A stretch of 64,000 nt of DNA from Paenibacillus peoriae KCTC 3763 (GCF_000236805.1 NZ_AGFX01000030.1:124001-188000), one strand, 5' to 3'; shown: positions 26,105 through 35,291, numbered from the stretch's first letter. Notes: a model not told the origin generated them from the sequence alone. Made by a program: numbers and translations.

Positions 26105-27115
26105 ATGAAATGGCCAGAGCTTACCCCGTGTGAAGGGATCGAAGGAGGCTTTCAGGTCAAAATCTCGATGTCCTTTCCGCTGCGCTGGGTGAATAGCTAT
26201 GTGCTCAAGGGACAGCACGGCTTTACAATTGTAGACCCTGGTCCGCGCAATCTGGACACAGAGGCAGAATGGGCGCATGTCTTCCAGCAACTGGGGATGT
26301 CCTTTAAGGATATTTCGGACATTATGGTGACCCATCATCACCCGGATCATTACGGATTGGCTGGCTGGATGCAGCAGCAAAGCCAGGCACGTGTACATAT
26401 GTCAGCTCGAAGCCATCAGGAAGCGATGATGATGTGGGGTGGCCAGGCATCAACTGCTGCTATGGAGCATACGCTTCCCGCTTTTTTTGTCCGACATGGC
26501 TTCCCTTTGGAACAGGTGCCCGACCTGGTAGCCCATATGCTGCAGGCGTATGCGCAAGTGAATCCACAGCCTGAAATTACGGTCATTCCTGTTAGGGAGA
26601 ATGCCTGTTTGGAACTGGGCGGACGCAGCTGGCTGCCTATTGAGACAGGAGGACATGCAGCCGGGCATATATCCCTGTATATGCCGAATAGCGGCGTGAT
26701 CCTATGCGGCGATGCAGTCTTGCCGCAGATTTCGCCCAATATCAGCCTGCTGCCGGGAGGTGATGCCCAGCCCTTGCAGTCTTATACAGACGGTTTGCGG
26801 CGTCTGAGCGAGCTGGAGGTGGCTTGGGCGTATCCGGGGCACCGCAATCCGTTTGATACTTTTTATGAACGGACGCAAGCGTTGCTGGCACACCATGAAG
26901 AACGGCTGGAGAAGTTCCAGCAGTTGATTCAGCCGGAAGGGAGCACCGCCTACGAGCTATGTATAGCCGTTTTCGGTGGCAAGCTGGGTATTCACCAACT
27001 GCGATTTGCTATGTCGGAGACGCTGGCTCATCTGGTGGAGCTGGTGCGCCGTGGTTGGGTTTGGATGAGCAATGCGGAGCAGATTATACACTTCTATGCC
27101 CTTGGCCGGGACTAG
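26105..27115 (+). CDS. Metallo-beta-lactamase-fold hydrolase
   Basis: The 336-residue protein has the zinc motif THHHPDHYG near residue 80, a second histidine in ETGGHAAGH near 185, an aspartate in ILCGDAVLP near 200 and a late histidine in YPGHRNPF near 245. After the MBL domain there is a winged-helix-like C-terminal segment, as in the lactamase-B2/BLACT_WH family. Hydrolysis of a thioester or similar ester is usual for this group, but the substrate cannot be read. ATG 26105 has a purine-rich GAAAGGCGG upstream; an earlier TTG at 26078 overlaps the previous stop. Confidence 0.85.
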   Translation: MKWPELTPCEGIEGGFQVKISMSFPLRWVNSYVLKGQHGFTIVDPGPRNLDTEAEWAHVFQQLGMSFKDISDIMVTHHHPDHYGLAGWMQQQSQARVHMSARSHQEAMMMWGGQASTAAMEHTLPAFFVRHGFPLEQVPDLVAHMLQAYAQVNPQPEITVIPVRENACLELGGRSWLPIETGGHAAGHISLYMPNSGVILCGDAVLPQISPNISLLPGGDAQPLQSYTDGLRRLSELEVAWAYPGHRNPFDTFYERTQALLAHHEERLEKFQQLIQPEGSTAYELCIAVFGGKLGIHQLRFAMSETLAHLVELVRRGWVWMSNAEQIIHFYALGRD

Positions 27116-27183
27116 TTACCGAATATAGCCAACAAGACAAAGCAACATGATCAAGCGGCATGCATGCCGGGAAAGAGGCTTTT

Positions 27184-27819
27184 ATGAATCTGCTGCTGCT
27201 GGGAGCTACCGGACGCGTAGGGCGGTTTATATTGGAATATGCTTTGGCGGACGGTCATACCGTTACGGCCCTTGTCCGTTCACCGGGCAAACTGGAGGAA
27301 TACGTATTAAAATACGGGACGCAGCTCCGCATGGTACAAGGGGATGCTACCCGTGCCGAGGATGTAGCGCGAGCGCTGGCGGGCGGGGTGTCGGTTGTCA
27401 TCAGCGCACTGAATACGGATGGAACCACTACCTTATCCGTGAATATCGACCTGCTGATCCGGCACATGCAGAAGCAATCTGTTGCCCGTCTTATTACGGT
27501 AGGGACAGCAGGGATTTTGCAAAGCCGCACCGAACCGGGCTTGTATCGGTACGAGTCCTCCGAGACCCGGCGACGCAGTACTCGTGCGGCAGAGGAGCAT
27601 CGGCGGGTGTACGAATTGCTGCGTGCTTCGGCGCTGGACTGGACCATTGTCTGCCCAACCTATCTGCCGGACGGTGCGCGGACAGGCATTTATCGTGTGG
27701 AAAAAGACTTTTTGCCCGAAGGCGGCTCACAAATTTCCACCGCTGATACGGCTGATTTTACCTATCGTCAATGGAAGAGTTACGAATTTATACATGCACG
27801 TGTAGGCATTGCCTATTGA
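27184..27819 (+). CDS. NAD(P)-binding atypical short-chain dehydrogenase (NmrA-like)
   Basis: The 211-residue protein starts MNLLLLGATGRVGRFI, a Rossmann glycine motif of the GxxGxxG type, followed by LADGHTVTALVRSPGKL. It continues with VVISALNTDGTTT and RLITVGTAGIL. No YxxxK pair in the classic SDR place is clear, so it fits the NmrA/NAD(P)H-binding group. These act as redox sensors or reductases. ATG 27184 is preceded by AAAGAGG. It probably ends the operon begun at 25299. Confidence 0.8.
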   Translation: MNLLLLGATGRVGRFILEYALADGHTVTALVRSPGKLEEYVLKYGTQLRMVQGDATRAEDVARALAGGVSVVISALNTDGTTTLSVNIDLLIRHMQKQSVARLITVGTAGILQSRTEPGLYRYESSETRRRSTRAAEEHRRVYELLRASALDWTIVCPTYLPDGARTGIYRVEKDFLPEGGSQISTADTADFTYRQWKSYEFIHARVGIAY

Positions 27820-27908
27820 ACGTAAAACGCCAAACATAGCTTCATTTTTAACATTCAGTCAGAGCGCGGTAAGTGTATCTACTTATTTGCGTTCTTTTTT
27901 GTATTATT

Positions 27909-28121
27909 AGGTCAGCCAGAAACAGGGAGTCTTTGAAGGGCTATCCGACTAAAAAAGGATATGATCGTGACGAATGGCCGATGGCAATGTGCTCTGAAGG
28001 TGGCGCGGGTGCTGATATTCGATACATAAGCCCTAAAGATAATAGAGGAGCTGGATCATGAGTAAGTCATCAATTAGATAAATATGCTGATGGTACAAAG
28101 GTAAGATTCATAGTGAAATAA
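27909..28121 (+). pseudogene. NucB-type deoxyribonuclease, inactivated
   Basis: The frame encodes [38 protein letters not shown] and RGAGS, then TGA where the family has Trp, and continues VSHQLDKYADGTKVRFIVK to a natural stop. These are the catalytic-region blocks of the NucA/NucB secreted nuclease family; the Bacillus sporulation nuclease NucB is the closest I recall. The 5' end with signal peptide is missing. A terminator follows 6 bp after the stop, so this is the true 3' end of the old gene. Confidence 0.8.
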
Positions 28122-28127
28122 AGATAA

Positions 28128-28169
28128 GGACTCAACCCAGCTTCTTGAACTGGTATGAGTCCTTTTTTT
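28128..28169 (+). terminator. Intrinsic terminator of the former nuclease gene
   Basis: GGACTCA (28128-28134) pairs with TGAGTCC (28156-28162), with inner ACCAG/CTGGT-type pairing, followed by seven T. Confidence 0.75.
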
Positions 28170-28174
28170 GAAAG

Positions 28175-28525
28175 TTATTTCTTTTCCCCTAACAAGCTGT
28201 ACGATAATAAGGAGCCAGACAACATAAATATTAAGTTAAGATTTGAAGATAGATAATTTCCTGCTAAATAATAAATTATGACTAAAAGGGAGGGGATGAA
28301 GGCCAAGATAAAAATATTTTTTTTGAATACAAATTTCAAACCTCCAGTGAAAATTAACGAAAAGTATATTCCTAGTAATAGATATAAAATCCACTCATAA
28401 GTTAAATACGGTTGATATTTGAAAGTAATTGACATTTTATTTTGGAAATATTCATCAAATAGATTGATTAATCTCAAAAATAACATAAATCCTATAAACA
28501 AGATAAAAACTAATATTTTTTTCAT
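28175..28525 (-). CDS. Hypothetical membrane protein
   Basis: The 116-residue protein is strongly hydrophobic with about four membrane helices (around 4-22, 45-65, 72-88 and 90-108) and a short charged tail GEKK. There is no recognisable motif. The ATG follows GGAGG. It is AT-rich compared with the genes to its left and is divergent from the secreted protein gene at 28605. Confidence 0.65.
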   Translation of the reverse strand: MKKILVFILFIGFMLFLRLINLFDEYFQNKMSITFKYQPYLTYEWILYLLLGIYFSLIFTGGLKFVFKKNIFILAFIPSLLVIIYYLAGNYLSSNLNLIFMLSGSLLSYSLLGEKK

Positions 28526-28604
28526 TATTTATCCTCCAAAAAGGTTGTTTTATTCACGCAATTTCTTAATAATAGTATCATAACATACAAAAAAAGGAAA
28601 ATTA

Positions 28605-29372
28605 ATGAAGAAAAAACTAATTATTTTATCAGTTGTAGGAGCTCTTTTACTAGCACCAACTTTTGTTTTCGCAGACTCAAGTTCTAATGTAGTCGACCTA
28701 GAAGGAAAAGCTACATACCAGGTGGATAAAGCTTTAAATGTAGAAGAAGTCATTGATCGCGCTAAAAAAGGAATCAGCGACTTGGATATTGGGAGTACTG
28801 TAACAGAGTCTACTTACAATATTGATGGGAAAGAGTTTGATGTCAAAACATACAGAACTGCTAAGCTGGTAGGTAGAGAAGTTAACCAATCGTTAAGGAT
28901 TTCCAATGTAAATGATAGTAATGAGTTGAACATCTACGCTATTTCTGCCGCTGCAGTGTATGATAGTTCAAGATCTGAATCAAAATCAGATGAAAGTATA
29001 TCAGTAACTACTTATTCGACTTTTTATATGGCAAAATCTACTGATGAAAATGGTGTGGTTTATGGTAGTCTAGTAAGCGCAAATGGAGGCTGGAGAATAA
29101 ATGACTATTCCACTCCAGTTTCAATAACTGCAAAAAAATTTAGACTTGGACAAAATGGTATGATGAGAAATGGTCCTATCAGTTCTCAATCGCAAGGTTT
29201 TGCTTTAGGCGCTGGTCCTGGTACTTTTGATCACACATTAAAATATGGTTGGAAACCAGTTGCATTGGGGCAGAAAGGGCTTTTGAAATCAATGATAGGG
29301 GTAGTAACTGAAGCTAATATAGTAGTTCATGGAAAAAGCTCTCAACTAGTACTTATTAATAATTATGAATAA
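28605..29372 (+). CDS. Secreted protein of unknown function
   Basis: The 255-residue protein has a clear signal peptide (KKK, hydrophobic core, cleavage near FVFA-DSS at residue 24). The mature part is soluble, rich in Ser, Asn and Val, with no motif I recognise. The ATG follows AAAGGA. It is AT-rich and has its own terminator. A separate secreted protein at 41694 has similar size and style but no clear sequence match. Confidence 0.7.
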   Translation: MKKKLIILSVVGALLLAPTFVFADSSSNVVDLEGKATYQVDKALNVEEVIDRAKKGISDLDIGSTVTESTYNIDGKEFDVKTYRTAKLVGREVNQSLRISNVNDSNELNIYAISAAAVYDSSRSESKSDESISVTTYSTFYMAKSTDENGVVYGSLVSANGGWRINDYSTPVSITAKKFRLGQNGMMRNGPISSQSQGFALGAGPGTFDHTLKYGWKPVALGQKGLLKSMIGVVTEANIVVHGKSSQLVLINNYE

Positions 29373-29377
29373 TGAAG

Positions 29378-29430
29378 TCACCTAATATAAACCTGATTCT
29401 TTATGGGTTAGATTTATATTAGGTGAATCT
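29378..29430 (+). terminator. Intrinsic terminator after the secreted protein gene
   Basis: TCACCTAATATAAA (29378-29391) is the exact complement of TTTATATTAGGTGA (29413-29426). Confidence 0.75.
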
Positions 29431-29489
29431 TAAGGGATTTTTAGCGTGTCCTTAAATGCTGAAGCTTCCTTTCACAATATCATTAGTAA

Positions 29490-29527
29490 AAAGCTCTGCT
29501 AACCTTATAGTTGACAGAGCTTTTTTT
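29490..29527 (+). terminator. Second intrinsic terminator
   Basis: AAGCTCTG and CAGAGCTT flank a 16-base loop and are followed by a T run at 29519-29527. It belongs to no surviving gene upstream. Confidence 0.6.
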
Positions 29528-29640
29528 GTGTACCCCCAGCATAGGCGTCATCTCTAAGGTGAAAGTCCCGTACGGGGGCTGGCGAGCACCTACCGTGAAC
29601 CATGACATCCTCATGCTAGAATACTAAGTTCTAGCTTGGT
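29528..29640 (+). other. Possible 5' relic of a group II intron
   Basis: The segment starts GTGTACCCCCAGC and contains CTCTAAGGTGAAAGTCCC and GTACGGGGGCTGG. The AAGGTGAAAGTCC block and the pairing CCCCCAGC/GCTGGGGG-type resemble domain I of bacterial group II introns. No reverse transcriptase or domain V is present, so at most a fragment remains. The identification is by memory of the motif. Confidence 0.3.
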
Positions 29641-29810
29641 CAGGCCATGATTATTTCTGGCCTTTTATTTGACAAACCATCAGGATTAGAATACTATGAT
29701 TCTTGTGGGAAACACTGTTTCCAAAAAGTGAGTAAGGTTTTACATTGAGTACGGTATGATCTTCAAAGTAGTAATCGTCTTTTAATAAGCAAAAGGAAGT
29801 GTATTGAACC

Positions 29811-30443
29811 ATGGCCGAGTCATCGCAGCCCTATAAAACCTATTCGGAAGTGAAGCTTCAGCAGCAGCATTTGCTCCGTAAAAACGTTATTGATGCCGCA
29901 TGCATCCTTCTTGTAGAGGAAGGGCCTGAGTCCGTGACCGTGCGACGGATTGCGCAGAAATTAAGCTGTTCAACCAAAATTATTTACAGTATCTTCGGCA
30001 GCAAAGATGGTCTGGCCAATGAAATGTACCTGGATGGATGTCGGCTGCTGGCGGAGACCTTTCAGCACGTACCTGTTACCGAAGACGTACTCGCTGACCT
30101 GGAAGCTTTAAGCTGGGCGTACTGGGAATTTGCACAGCTTCATTCAGCCTATTACAAAATGATGTTTGGCGGGGCCTTATCTGATTTCAAACCGGATGAA
30201 CAGAGTCTGGAAGGTACGACAACAGCCCTGTCCCGAATTCTGCAGACCGTTGTACACGCTATGGAGCAGGGGCAATTGGCAGAGCAAGATCCGTTGCTGG
30301 TCGTCCGAATGCTGTGGTCTGCCTTACATGGGGTTATACACCTGCATTTTGCAGGTCATTTTTCGGATGCAGCTGTAGCCCATGAGATTTATGCATTTAC
30401 GATGAAGCAGACGCTGGCTGCATGTAAGGCCCCTTCATTGTAA
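29811..30443 (+). CDS. TetR/AcrR-family regulator (WHG domain)
   Basis: The 210-residue regulator has an N-terminal TetR helix-turn-helix (VIDAACILLVEEGPESVTVR, then IAQKLSCSTKIIYSIFGSKD) and a C-terminal ligand domain of the WHG type (MLWSALHGVIHLHFAGHF). Such proteins repress neighbouring genes until a ligand binds. The short-chain dehydrogenase gene starts 112 bp downstream in the same direction, so it is the likely target or partner. The ligand is unknown. Confidence 0.88.
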   Translation: MAESSQPYKTYSEVKLQQQHLLRKNVIDAACILLVEEGPESVTVRRIAQKLSCSTKIIYSIFGSKDGLANEMYLDGCRLLAETFQHVPVTEDVLADLEALSWAYWEFAQLHSAYYKMMFGGALSDFKPDEQSLEGTTTALSRILQTVVHAMEQGQLAEQDPLLVVRMLWSALHGVIHLHFAGHFSDAAVAHEIYAFTMKQTLAACKAPSL

Positions 30444-30555
30444 TCATAGGATTTAAAATGTACTGAGGTCGTCATAGTGGATGACTTCAGTTCATTATAC
30501 AGCAACGGTAACGGCGTTTCTAAAACAAAACAACGATACTATGGAGGTCATTATC

Positions 30556-31341
30556 ATGTTTATGTATACAAACAAAACGGCTCTGATCACGGGAGCTTCA
30601 TCCGGTATTGGCGAGGCGTTCGCCTATTCGCTCGCAGCTAAGAAATGTAATCTTATTTTGGTGGCACGCAATGAAACGAAATTAAAGGCGCTGGCCGAAG
30701 AGCTTTCTGTGAAATATAACGTAAGGGCAACCGTGATCGCGCTTGATCTTTCGGCAGCAGGTGCGCCACAAACATTGCATCAGGAGGTTCAAAAACATCA
30801 ATTGAAGGTGGATCTTTTAATCAACAATGCAGGCTTCGCTACCTATGGTTACTTTGAACAGGTTTCAGGAGAACGTCAGCATGAGGAAATCATGCTTAAT
30901 GTCGCTGCTTTAGTAGATATTACACATGCTTTTATGCCTGATTTATTACGTAACCGGGATGGAGGAATCATCAACGTCTCTTCCACAGCCGCATTTCAGC
31001 CTGATCCGTATATGGCCGTGTATGGAGCAACCAAGGCATTTGTGCTTTCCTTTAGTGAAGCGCTTTGGGCCGAAAATCAGAAACGGGGGCTAAAAGTGCT
31101 TGCCCTCTGTCCGGGTGCCACTGAAACCGCATTTTTTGATGTGGTAGGCTCCAATGAAGCTTCCGTGGGCTCCAGAGAAACCCCGCAAAAAGTAGTACAG
31201 AACGCGCTGAAAGCATTTGAAAGGGGAAAGAGTCACCTGATATCCGGTCGCCAAAATTATTGGGTCGCCCAGGTTTCCAGATTTTTTTCCCGCCAAGCCA
31301 CATTGGGAATTGTAGAACGTACGCTTCGACCGCAAAAATAA
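30556..31341 (+). CDS. Short-chain dehydrogenase/reductase
   Basis: The 261-residue enzyme is a classical SDR. The cofactor motif TGASSGIGEAFA is near residue 12, NNAGFA near 90, the catalytic Ser is in INVSSTAA and the YxxxK pair in YGATKAF near 157. C-terminal features FERGKSHLISGRQNY are like those of acyl or steroid-type SDRs (DltE/YqjQ group). The ATG at 30556 is chosen because TATGGAGGT lies 8 bases upstream; in-frame upstream starts have no site. It probably shares a transcript with the TetR gene or is regulated by it. Confidence 0.88.
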   Translation: MFMYTNKTALITGASSGIGEAFAYSLAAKKCNLILVARNETKLKALAEELSVKYNVRATVIALDLSAAGAPQTLHQEVQKHQLKVDLLINNAGFATYGYFEQVSGERQHEEIMLNVAALVDITHAFMPDLLRNRDGGIINVSSTAAFQPDPYMAVYGATKAFVLSFSEALWAENQKRGLKVLALCPGATETAFFDVVGSNEASVGSRETPQKVVQNALKAFERGKSHLISGRQNYWVAQVSRFFSRQATLGIVERTLRPQK

Positions 31342-31384
31342 TAGGACTGTAAGTAATAGCAATGCATCAGACACACTTCATGTG

Positions 31385-31432
31385 CCAGGTCTGATCGGTT
31401 CCAAACTATATCAGACCTGGTATTCCTGTTTA
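31385..31432 (+). terminator. Intrinsic terminator between convergent genes
   Basis: CCAGGTCTGAT (31385-31395) pairs exactly with ATCAGACCTGG (31410-31420), followed by a T-rich stretch. Confidence 0.7.
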
Positions 31433-31448
31433 CATGAATAAGCGCTTG

Positions 31449-31913
31449 CTACTCCAGCCCTCTGGACTCCAGTCCTCGGGAATATAGTAAAATTCCATCC
31501 CGTTTCTCCCAGCCGTTGGCTGACCAGAAGCGTTGCCCTGCTTCATTATGCCCCATCACAAAAAGATGACATTTATCAATGCCCTCTCGCAGCAAAGCAG
31601 ACAATGCTTCATTCACCAGCAACGGGGCAATTCCTTGACCGCGATGCGTTGCGGCTACGCCCAGATGATACAGAAATCCTCTACGACTATCATGTCCTGC
31701 CATAATCGTACCTATGATGCTGCCTTCATACTCACAAACAAAGCTAAGTCCTTCATTCCGCTGCAAAAAGCGTGCAATTCGCTCCGGCGAGTCGGCTTCG
31801 CTTAATCCCAATCCTTCCAAGCTGTTCCACAGTGCAAAAGCCTGCTCGTAATCCTCAGCTTTCATGATGCGGGTCGCATATTTTTCATTTACTTTTTCAG
31901 CTACGTTTGCCAT
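31449..31913 (-). CDS. GNAT family N-acetyltransferase
   Basis: The 154-residue protein shows the GNAT core: FVCEYEGSIIGTIMAGHD (beta strands), then HLGVAATHRGQGIAPLLVNE, the acetyl-CoA pyrophosphate loop R-G-Q-G-I-A near residue 95, and FWSANGWEKRDGILLYSRG near the end. The final residues contain a short repeat (LESRGLE). The acceptor substrate is unknown. It is followed by no gene in the same direction within 1.4 kb and lies 39 bp after the PgpA-like gene, so the two may be co-transcribed. Confidence 0.85.
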   Translation of the reverse strand: MANVAEKVNEKYATRIMKAEDYEQAFALWNSLEGLGLSEADSPERIARFLQRNEGLSFVCEYEGSIIGTIMAGHDSRRGFLYHLGVAATHRGQGIAPLLVNEALSALLREGIDKCHLFVMGHNEAGQRFWSANGWEKRDGILLYSRGLESRGLE

Positions 31914-31952
31914 GTCCTGTTCTCCTCTTACCCTGCATATCTCTGTTGTTTT

Positions 31953-32510
31953 TTAGCGTGTAGTATTCGGTGCGCTTTCTTCCCCAAGCTCCTGTTCACG
32001 CTCTGCCTGTTTGCGATGGGCGATACGGCTGCTGGCTGATGCTGCGATAGCGCCTACAATATCGTCCAAAAACGTATGGATTGGCCCGAGGCTTTTATTA
32101 TTCAGGCGTTCCAGCACACCCGGTTTGAGTTTATCAACATACCCGTAATTGGTAAATCCAATGCTGCCGTACACATTCACGATGGAGAAGGCCAGAATTT
32201 CATCCACCCCATATAGACCCTCATCATTCTCAATCATATCCTGCAATGGGGGAAGAAGGGCACCCTGTTCGGCAAGGATATCCAGCTGGATGCCGGTGAG
32301 CACTGCATTTTGAACCTCACGCTTCATCAGGACTTTGTCTACATTTTCCATGCATTCTTCCATCGTCAGGTTTGGGTAATATTTATTCTGTAGCAGCATG
32401 ACCAGCTCTGCGATTTCAGTCATGCTTACACCACGCTTGTGCAGCAATTCACGGGTGGCATCAGCTACCTTTTTACTATTCAGGCTATAAGGTGCTTTTT
32501 TCTTATCCAT
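31953..32510 (-). CDS. Phosphatidylglycerophosphatase A family protein
   Basis: The 185-residue protein has the PgpA-type C-terminal block (NKSLGPIHTFLDDIVGAIAA) and the central FSIVNVYGSIGFTNYGYVDK. This corresponds to the Bacillus YutG-like, soluble PgpA relatives. The N-terminus (SKKVADATRELLHKRGVSMT) is the typical extension of this group. Removal of phosphate from phosphatidylglycerophosphate is the family activity, but the Bacillus-type members are not firmly assigned. Confidence 0.8.
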   Translation of the reverse strand: MDKKKAPYSLNSKKVADATRELLHKRGVSMTEIAELVMLLQNKYYPNLTMEECMENVDKVLMKREVQNAVLTGIQLDILAEQGALLPPLQDMIENDEGLYGVDEILAFSIVNVYGSIGFTNYGYVDKLKPGVLERLNNKSLGPIHTFLDDIVGAIAASASSRIAHRKQAEREQELGEESAPNTTR

Positions 32511-32661
32511 AAAGTTGTAGTTCCCCTCCTCGTATACATTCTGATTTTAGTTGCGATTATGACAGTGTGTCCAGTCTGCTGAAAAAGTAGTTATTTTTTA
32601 CGCGGGGCTCGTATACATATTAGTACAATCTGTACAAAATTGTTAGGGAGGAACTTTACTT

Positions 32662-33720
32662 ATGAACCTAAAACACCCATGGCGTATGACCTCTGTAGCA
32701 GGGCTGCTGTCGCTACCCCTGTTGTTGTCCGGATGCAGTCTTTTCGGCAATGAGTCAGCATCTATTGACCCCCCGCCGTCCACGTTAGAGCAGTCCATGA
32801 TCAAGGCCGTAAGCGGAAAAGCACCTGTGAGCACCGGGCAGCTGAGGGCTGTCTTTTTGCAAGATCATAACGGTTTGCTGGCTCCGGTATCTTTGCCGAT
32901 TGCCACAGGTGATGTACAGGCAGATGCCAAGTCGGCGCTGGAAACCCTGGTTGAGGGGGGGCCGTATGCCGGATTATTGCCAGAGGGTTTCAAAGGCGTA
33001 TTACCTCAAGGTACAGAAGTGAAGAGCGTGACAGTGGACAAGAACAACAAACTGGCTGTCGTCGAATTCAACAAATCTTTTGCCAACTATAAGCCGCAGG
33101 AAGAACGCAAATTAATGGAAAGCTTGACCTGGACCCTGACCGACCGCCCCGACATTAAAAACGTACAGATTTGGATGGATGGCAAAAGACTGAACGAAAT
33201 GCCCGTTGACGGTACGCCGCTGGATCATCCGTTGACACGCGCAGTGGGCATTAATCTGGAGGTCGGTCAGGGTGCGACACCGCTGGATTCCAGTCCGGTC
33301 ACGGTATATTTTTCATCGTCATCTCCTGCCGGAGTTCAATATTATGTGCCTGTCACACGGCTGGTCAACCCGGAGAAAGATCGTATCCAGTCCGCGCTGC
33401 ATCAATTGATTCAAGGGCCGCAGACGAAGGACGGATTACAGGAAGTGATGACAGGGGAGACGGCGCTAAAATCAATAGAACGTTCCAAAGACAACGTAAT
33501 TACGGTGTCGCTCTCGGATGATATGTTCGCCAAGGGTGAAGCTGTACCTGCGGAATTTCTGGAATCGGTCGTACTGACAGCAGCAGACAATTCGGGGGAT
33601 GCGGCCAAAACGAAAATTCGGATTGAACTGAATGGCGAGAAAAGTGTTATTGGACAAAATAATCAGAATTATGGAGAACCTGTAGCCAAGCCGCAGCACA
33701 TTAACGAAATTCCTCTTTAA
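32662..33720 (+). CDS. gerM: Spore germination lipoprotein GerM
   Basis: The 352-residue protein has a lipoprotein signal (LLSLPLLLSGCSLFG, Cys at 24). Two GerMN domains follow, the first at about 62-180 (VFLQDHNGLLAPVSLPI, LETLVEGGPY, VVEFNKSF) and the second at about 210-335 (VTVYFSSSSPAGVQYYVPVT, LIQGPQTKDG, VSLSDDMF). GerM is needed for normal septum-stage sporulation and germination in Bacillus. The order gerM-rph-rdgB is conserved in Bacillales and supports the call. ATG follows GGGAGG. Confidence 0.92.
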   Translation: MNLKHPWRMTSVAGLLSLPLLLSGCSLFGNESASIDPPPSTLEQSMIKAVSGKAPVSTGQLRAVFLQDHNGLLAPVSLPIATGDVQADAKSALETLVEGGPYAGLLPEGFKGVLPQGTEVKSVTVDKNNKLAVVEFNKSFANYKPQEERKLMESLTWTLTDRPDIKNVQIWMDGKRLNEMPVDGTPLDHPLTRAVGINLEVGQGATPLDSSPVTVYFSSSSPAGVQYYVPVTRLVNPEKDRIQSALHQLIQGPQTKDGLQEVMTGETALKSIERSKDNVITVSLSDDMFAKGEAVPAEFLESVVLTAADNSGDAAKTKIRIELNGEKSVIGQNNQNYGEPVAKPQHINEIPL

Positions 33721-33814
33721 GGGCGGAGAATCGTCCTTTGGGGTGCTTTTGCCTGCACACTTTGGTAAAATAAACATATAAGAACAGGTTGCATACGACG
33801 TAGGAGGAAAAAGC

Positions 33815-34576
33815 ATGAGTAGATCTAACGGACGAAACGGTGATGAGCTGCGCCCGATGAAATTGACAGCAGGAGTAAACAAATACGCGGAGGGCTCTGT
33901 TTTTATAGAGGTTGGCGAGACGAAAGTCATTTGCACGGCTACTGTGGAAGAACGCGTTCCACCCTTCATGAAGGGACAAGGAAAGGGCTGGGTGACTGCA
34001 GAGTATTCCATGCTTCCGCGGGCGACTCATAGCCGTAACCAGCGCGAAGCCGCGCGTGGCAAGCTGACGGGCCGTACGATGGAAATTCAGCGTCTGATCG
34101 GAAGAGCGTTGCGTTCGGTTGTAAATTTGCAGGCGCTGGGTGAACGGACCATTACGCTGGACTGTGACGTTATTCAGGCGGACGGCGGAACGCGCACAAC
34201 CTCAATTACCGGTTCATTCGTAGCGTTAGCGATTGCGGTCAATAAAATTGCCACCCAGCACAAGCTACCTGTTTTTCCCATTACGGATTTTCTGGCATCT
34301 GTCAGCGTAGGGGTTGTTGGTGAGAAAGCATTGCTCGATCTGAACTATGAAGAGGATTCCAAGGCCAAAGTCGATATGAATCTGGTGATGACCGGCAGCG
34401 GCAAATATGTTGAGCTGCAAGGCACCGGAGAAGAAAGTCCATTCGACCGTAACGAATTGGATCAGCTGCTTAGCTTGGGCGAACAAGGAATCTTACAAAT
34501 GATCGAGCGTCAAAAGGAAGTGCTCGGACCGATTGCTGATAAGATCGGAGCCGGACGCACAGGGGCTGGAGTCTGA
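33815..34576 (+). CDS. rph: Ribonuclease PH
   Basis: The 253-residue phosphate-dependent exoribonuclease trims tRNA 3' ends. The sequence has the full family pattern: [60 protein letters not shown] (RNA- and phosphate-binding arginines), and [20 protein letters not shown]. The ATG follows AGGAGG. Its final codons overlap the rdgB start, so the two are coupled. Confidence 0.96.
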   Translation: MSRSNGRNGDELRPMKLTAGVNKYAEGSVFIEVGETKVICTATVEERVPPFMKGQGKGWVTAEYSMLPRATHSRNQREAARGKLTGRTMEIQRLIGRALRSVVNLQALGERTITLDCDVIQADGGTRTTSITGSFVALAIAVNKIATQHKLPVFPITDFLASVSVGVVGEKALLDLNYEEDSKAKVDMNLVMTGSGKYVELQGTGEESPFDRNELDQLLSLGEQGILQMIERQKEVLGPIADKIGAGRTGAGV

Positions 34577-35208
34577 TGCGACTGGATGGCCCGATTGTCA
34601 TTGTCGCTACCAAGAATAAAGGGAAGATACGTGAATTTGCACATGCCTTTGCTCCGCTGGGCAAGGAAGTCAAAAGCATGTACGATTACCCCGACATTCC
34701 TGATGTCGTTGAGGATGGCAAGACCTTTGCCGAGAATGCGCTGAAAAAGGCCAAAGCGGTTGGAGATGCGCTGGGACTGCCCGTGCTGGCCGATGATTCC
34801 GGTCTGTGCGTGGACTTGCTGGACGGTGCACCGGGCGTATACTCGGCCCGTTATGCTGGAGAAGGTGCCAGCGATCACGAAAACAATATTAAGCTGCTCG
34901 ATGTTTTGGAATCGAAGCAGCTTGGTGATGATACAGAACAGCCTTTGCTAAGTCCGGCTCAATTCGTCTGTACCTTAATTCTGTATAATCCTCAGACCGG
35001 GGAGACATTGGAATCGACCGGCTCGGTGGATGGCTGGATTACAACGGAAACCGCAGGCGGCGGCGGATTTGGTTATGATCCGTTGTTTTATTTGCCTGAG
35101 TTTGAGAAGACGATGGCCGAGCTGACGTTGGAACAAAAGCAGTCTATCAGCCATCGAGGGATAGCCCTGCGTAATTTGGCGACCAAACTGGGGAATCCGC
35201 AGAATTAA
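34576..35208 (+). CDS. rdgB: XTP/dITP diphosphatase (RdgB/HAM1 family)
   Basis: The 210-residue enzyme removes non-canonical purine nucleoside triphosphates. It has IVIVATKNKGKIREF, LPVLADDSGLCVDLLDGAPG, YSARYAGEGA and the C-terminal FGYDPLFYLPEF and SHRGIALRNL, all conserved family blocks. It starts at the ATG overlapping the rph stop (TGATG). A terminator follows, closing the gerM-rph-rdgB unit. Confidence 0.95.
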   Translation: MRLDGPIVIVATKNKGKIREFAHAFAPLGKEVKSMYDYPDIPDVVEDGKTFAENALKKAKAVGDALGLPVLADDSGLCVDLLDGAPGVYSARYAGEGASDHENNIKLLDVLESKQLGDDTEQPLLSPAQFVCTLILYNPQTGETLESTGSVDGWITTETAGGGGFGYDPLFYLPEFEKTMAELTLEQKQSISHRGIALRNLATKLGNPQN

Positions 35209-35248
35209 ATCTCAGCAGGGTTCAACTATCAGATTAGGCCTAAAACAA

Positions 35249-35291
35249 TAAAAGTCTATCCGCAGCTCATCAATTGCGGGTAGACTTTTTC
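35249..35291. terminator. Bidirectional intrinsic terminator
   Basis: AAAAGTCTA-T-CCGCA (35249-35264) pairs with TGCGGGTAGACTTTT (35275-35289), with A and T runs on both sides. It serves rdgB and asnB, which converge here. Confidence 0.75.

Noticed and set aside
27147-27746. 199-codon plus-strand frame overlapping the NAD(P)-binding gene
   Set aside because: The other frame has the Rossmann glycine motif and a ribosome site; this one is arginine/glycine/cysteine-rich and featureless.
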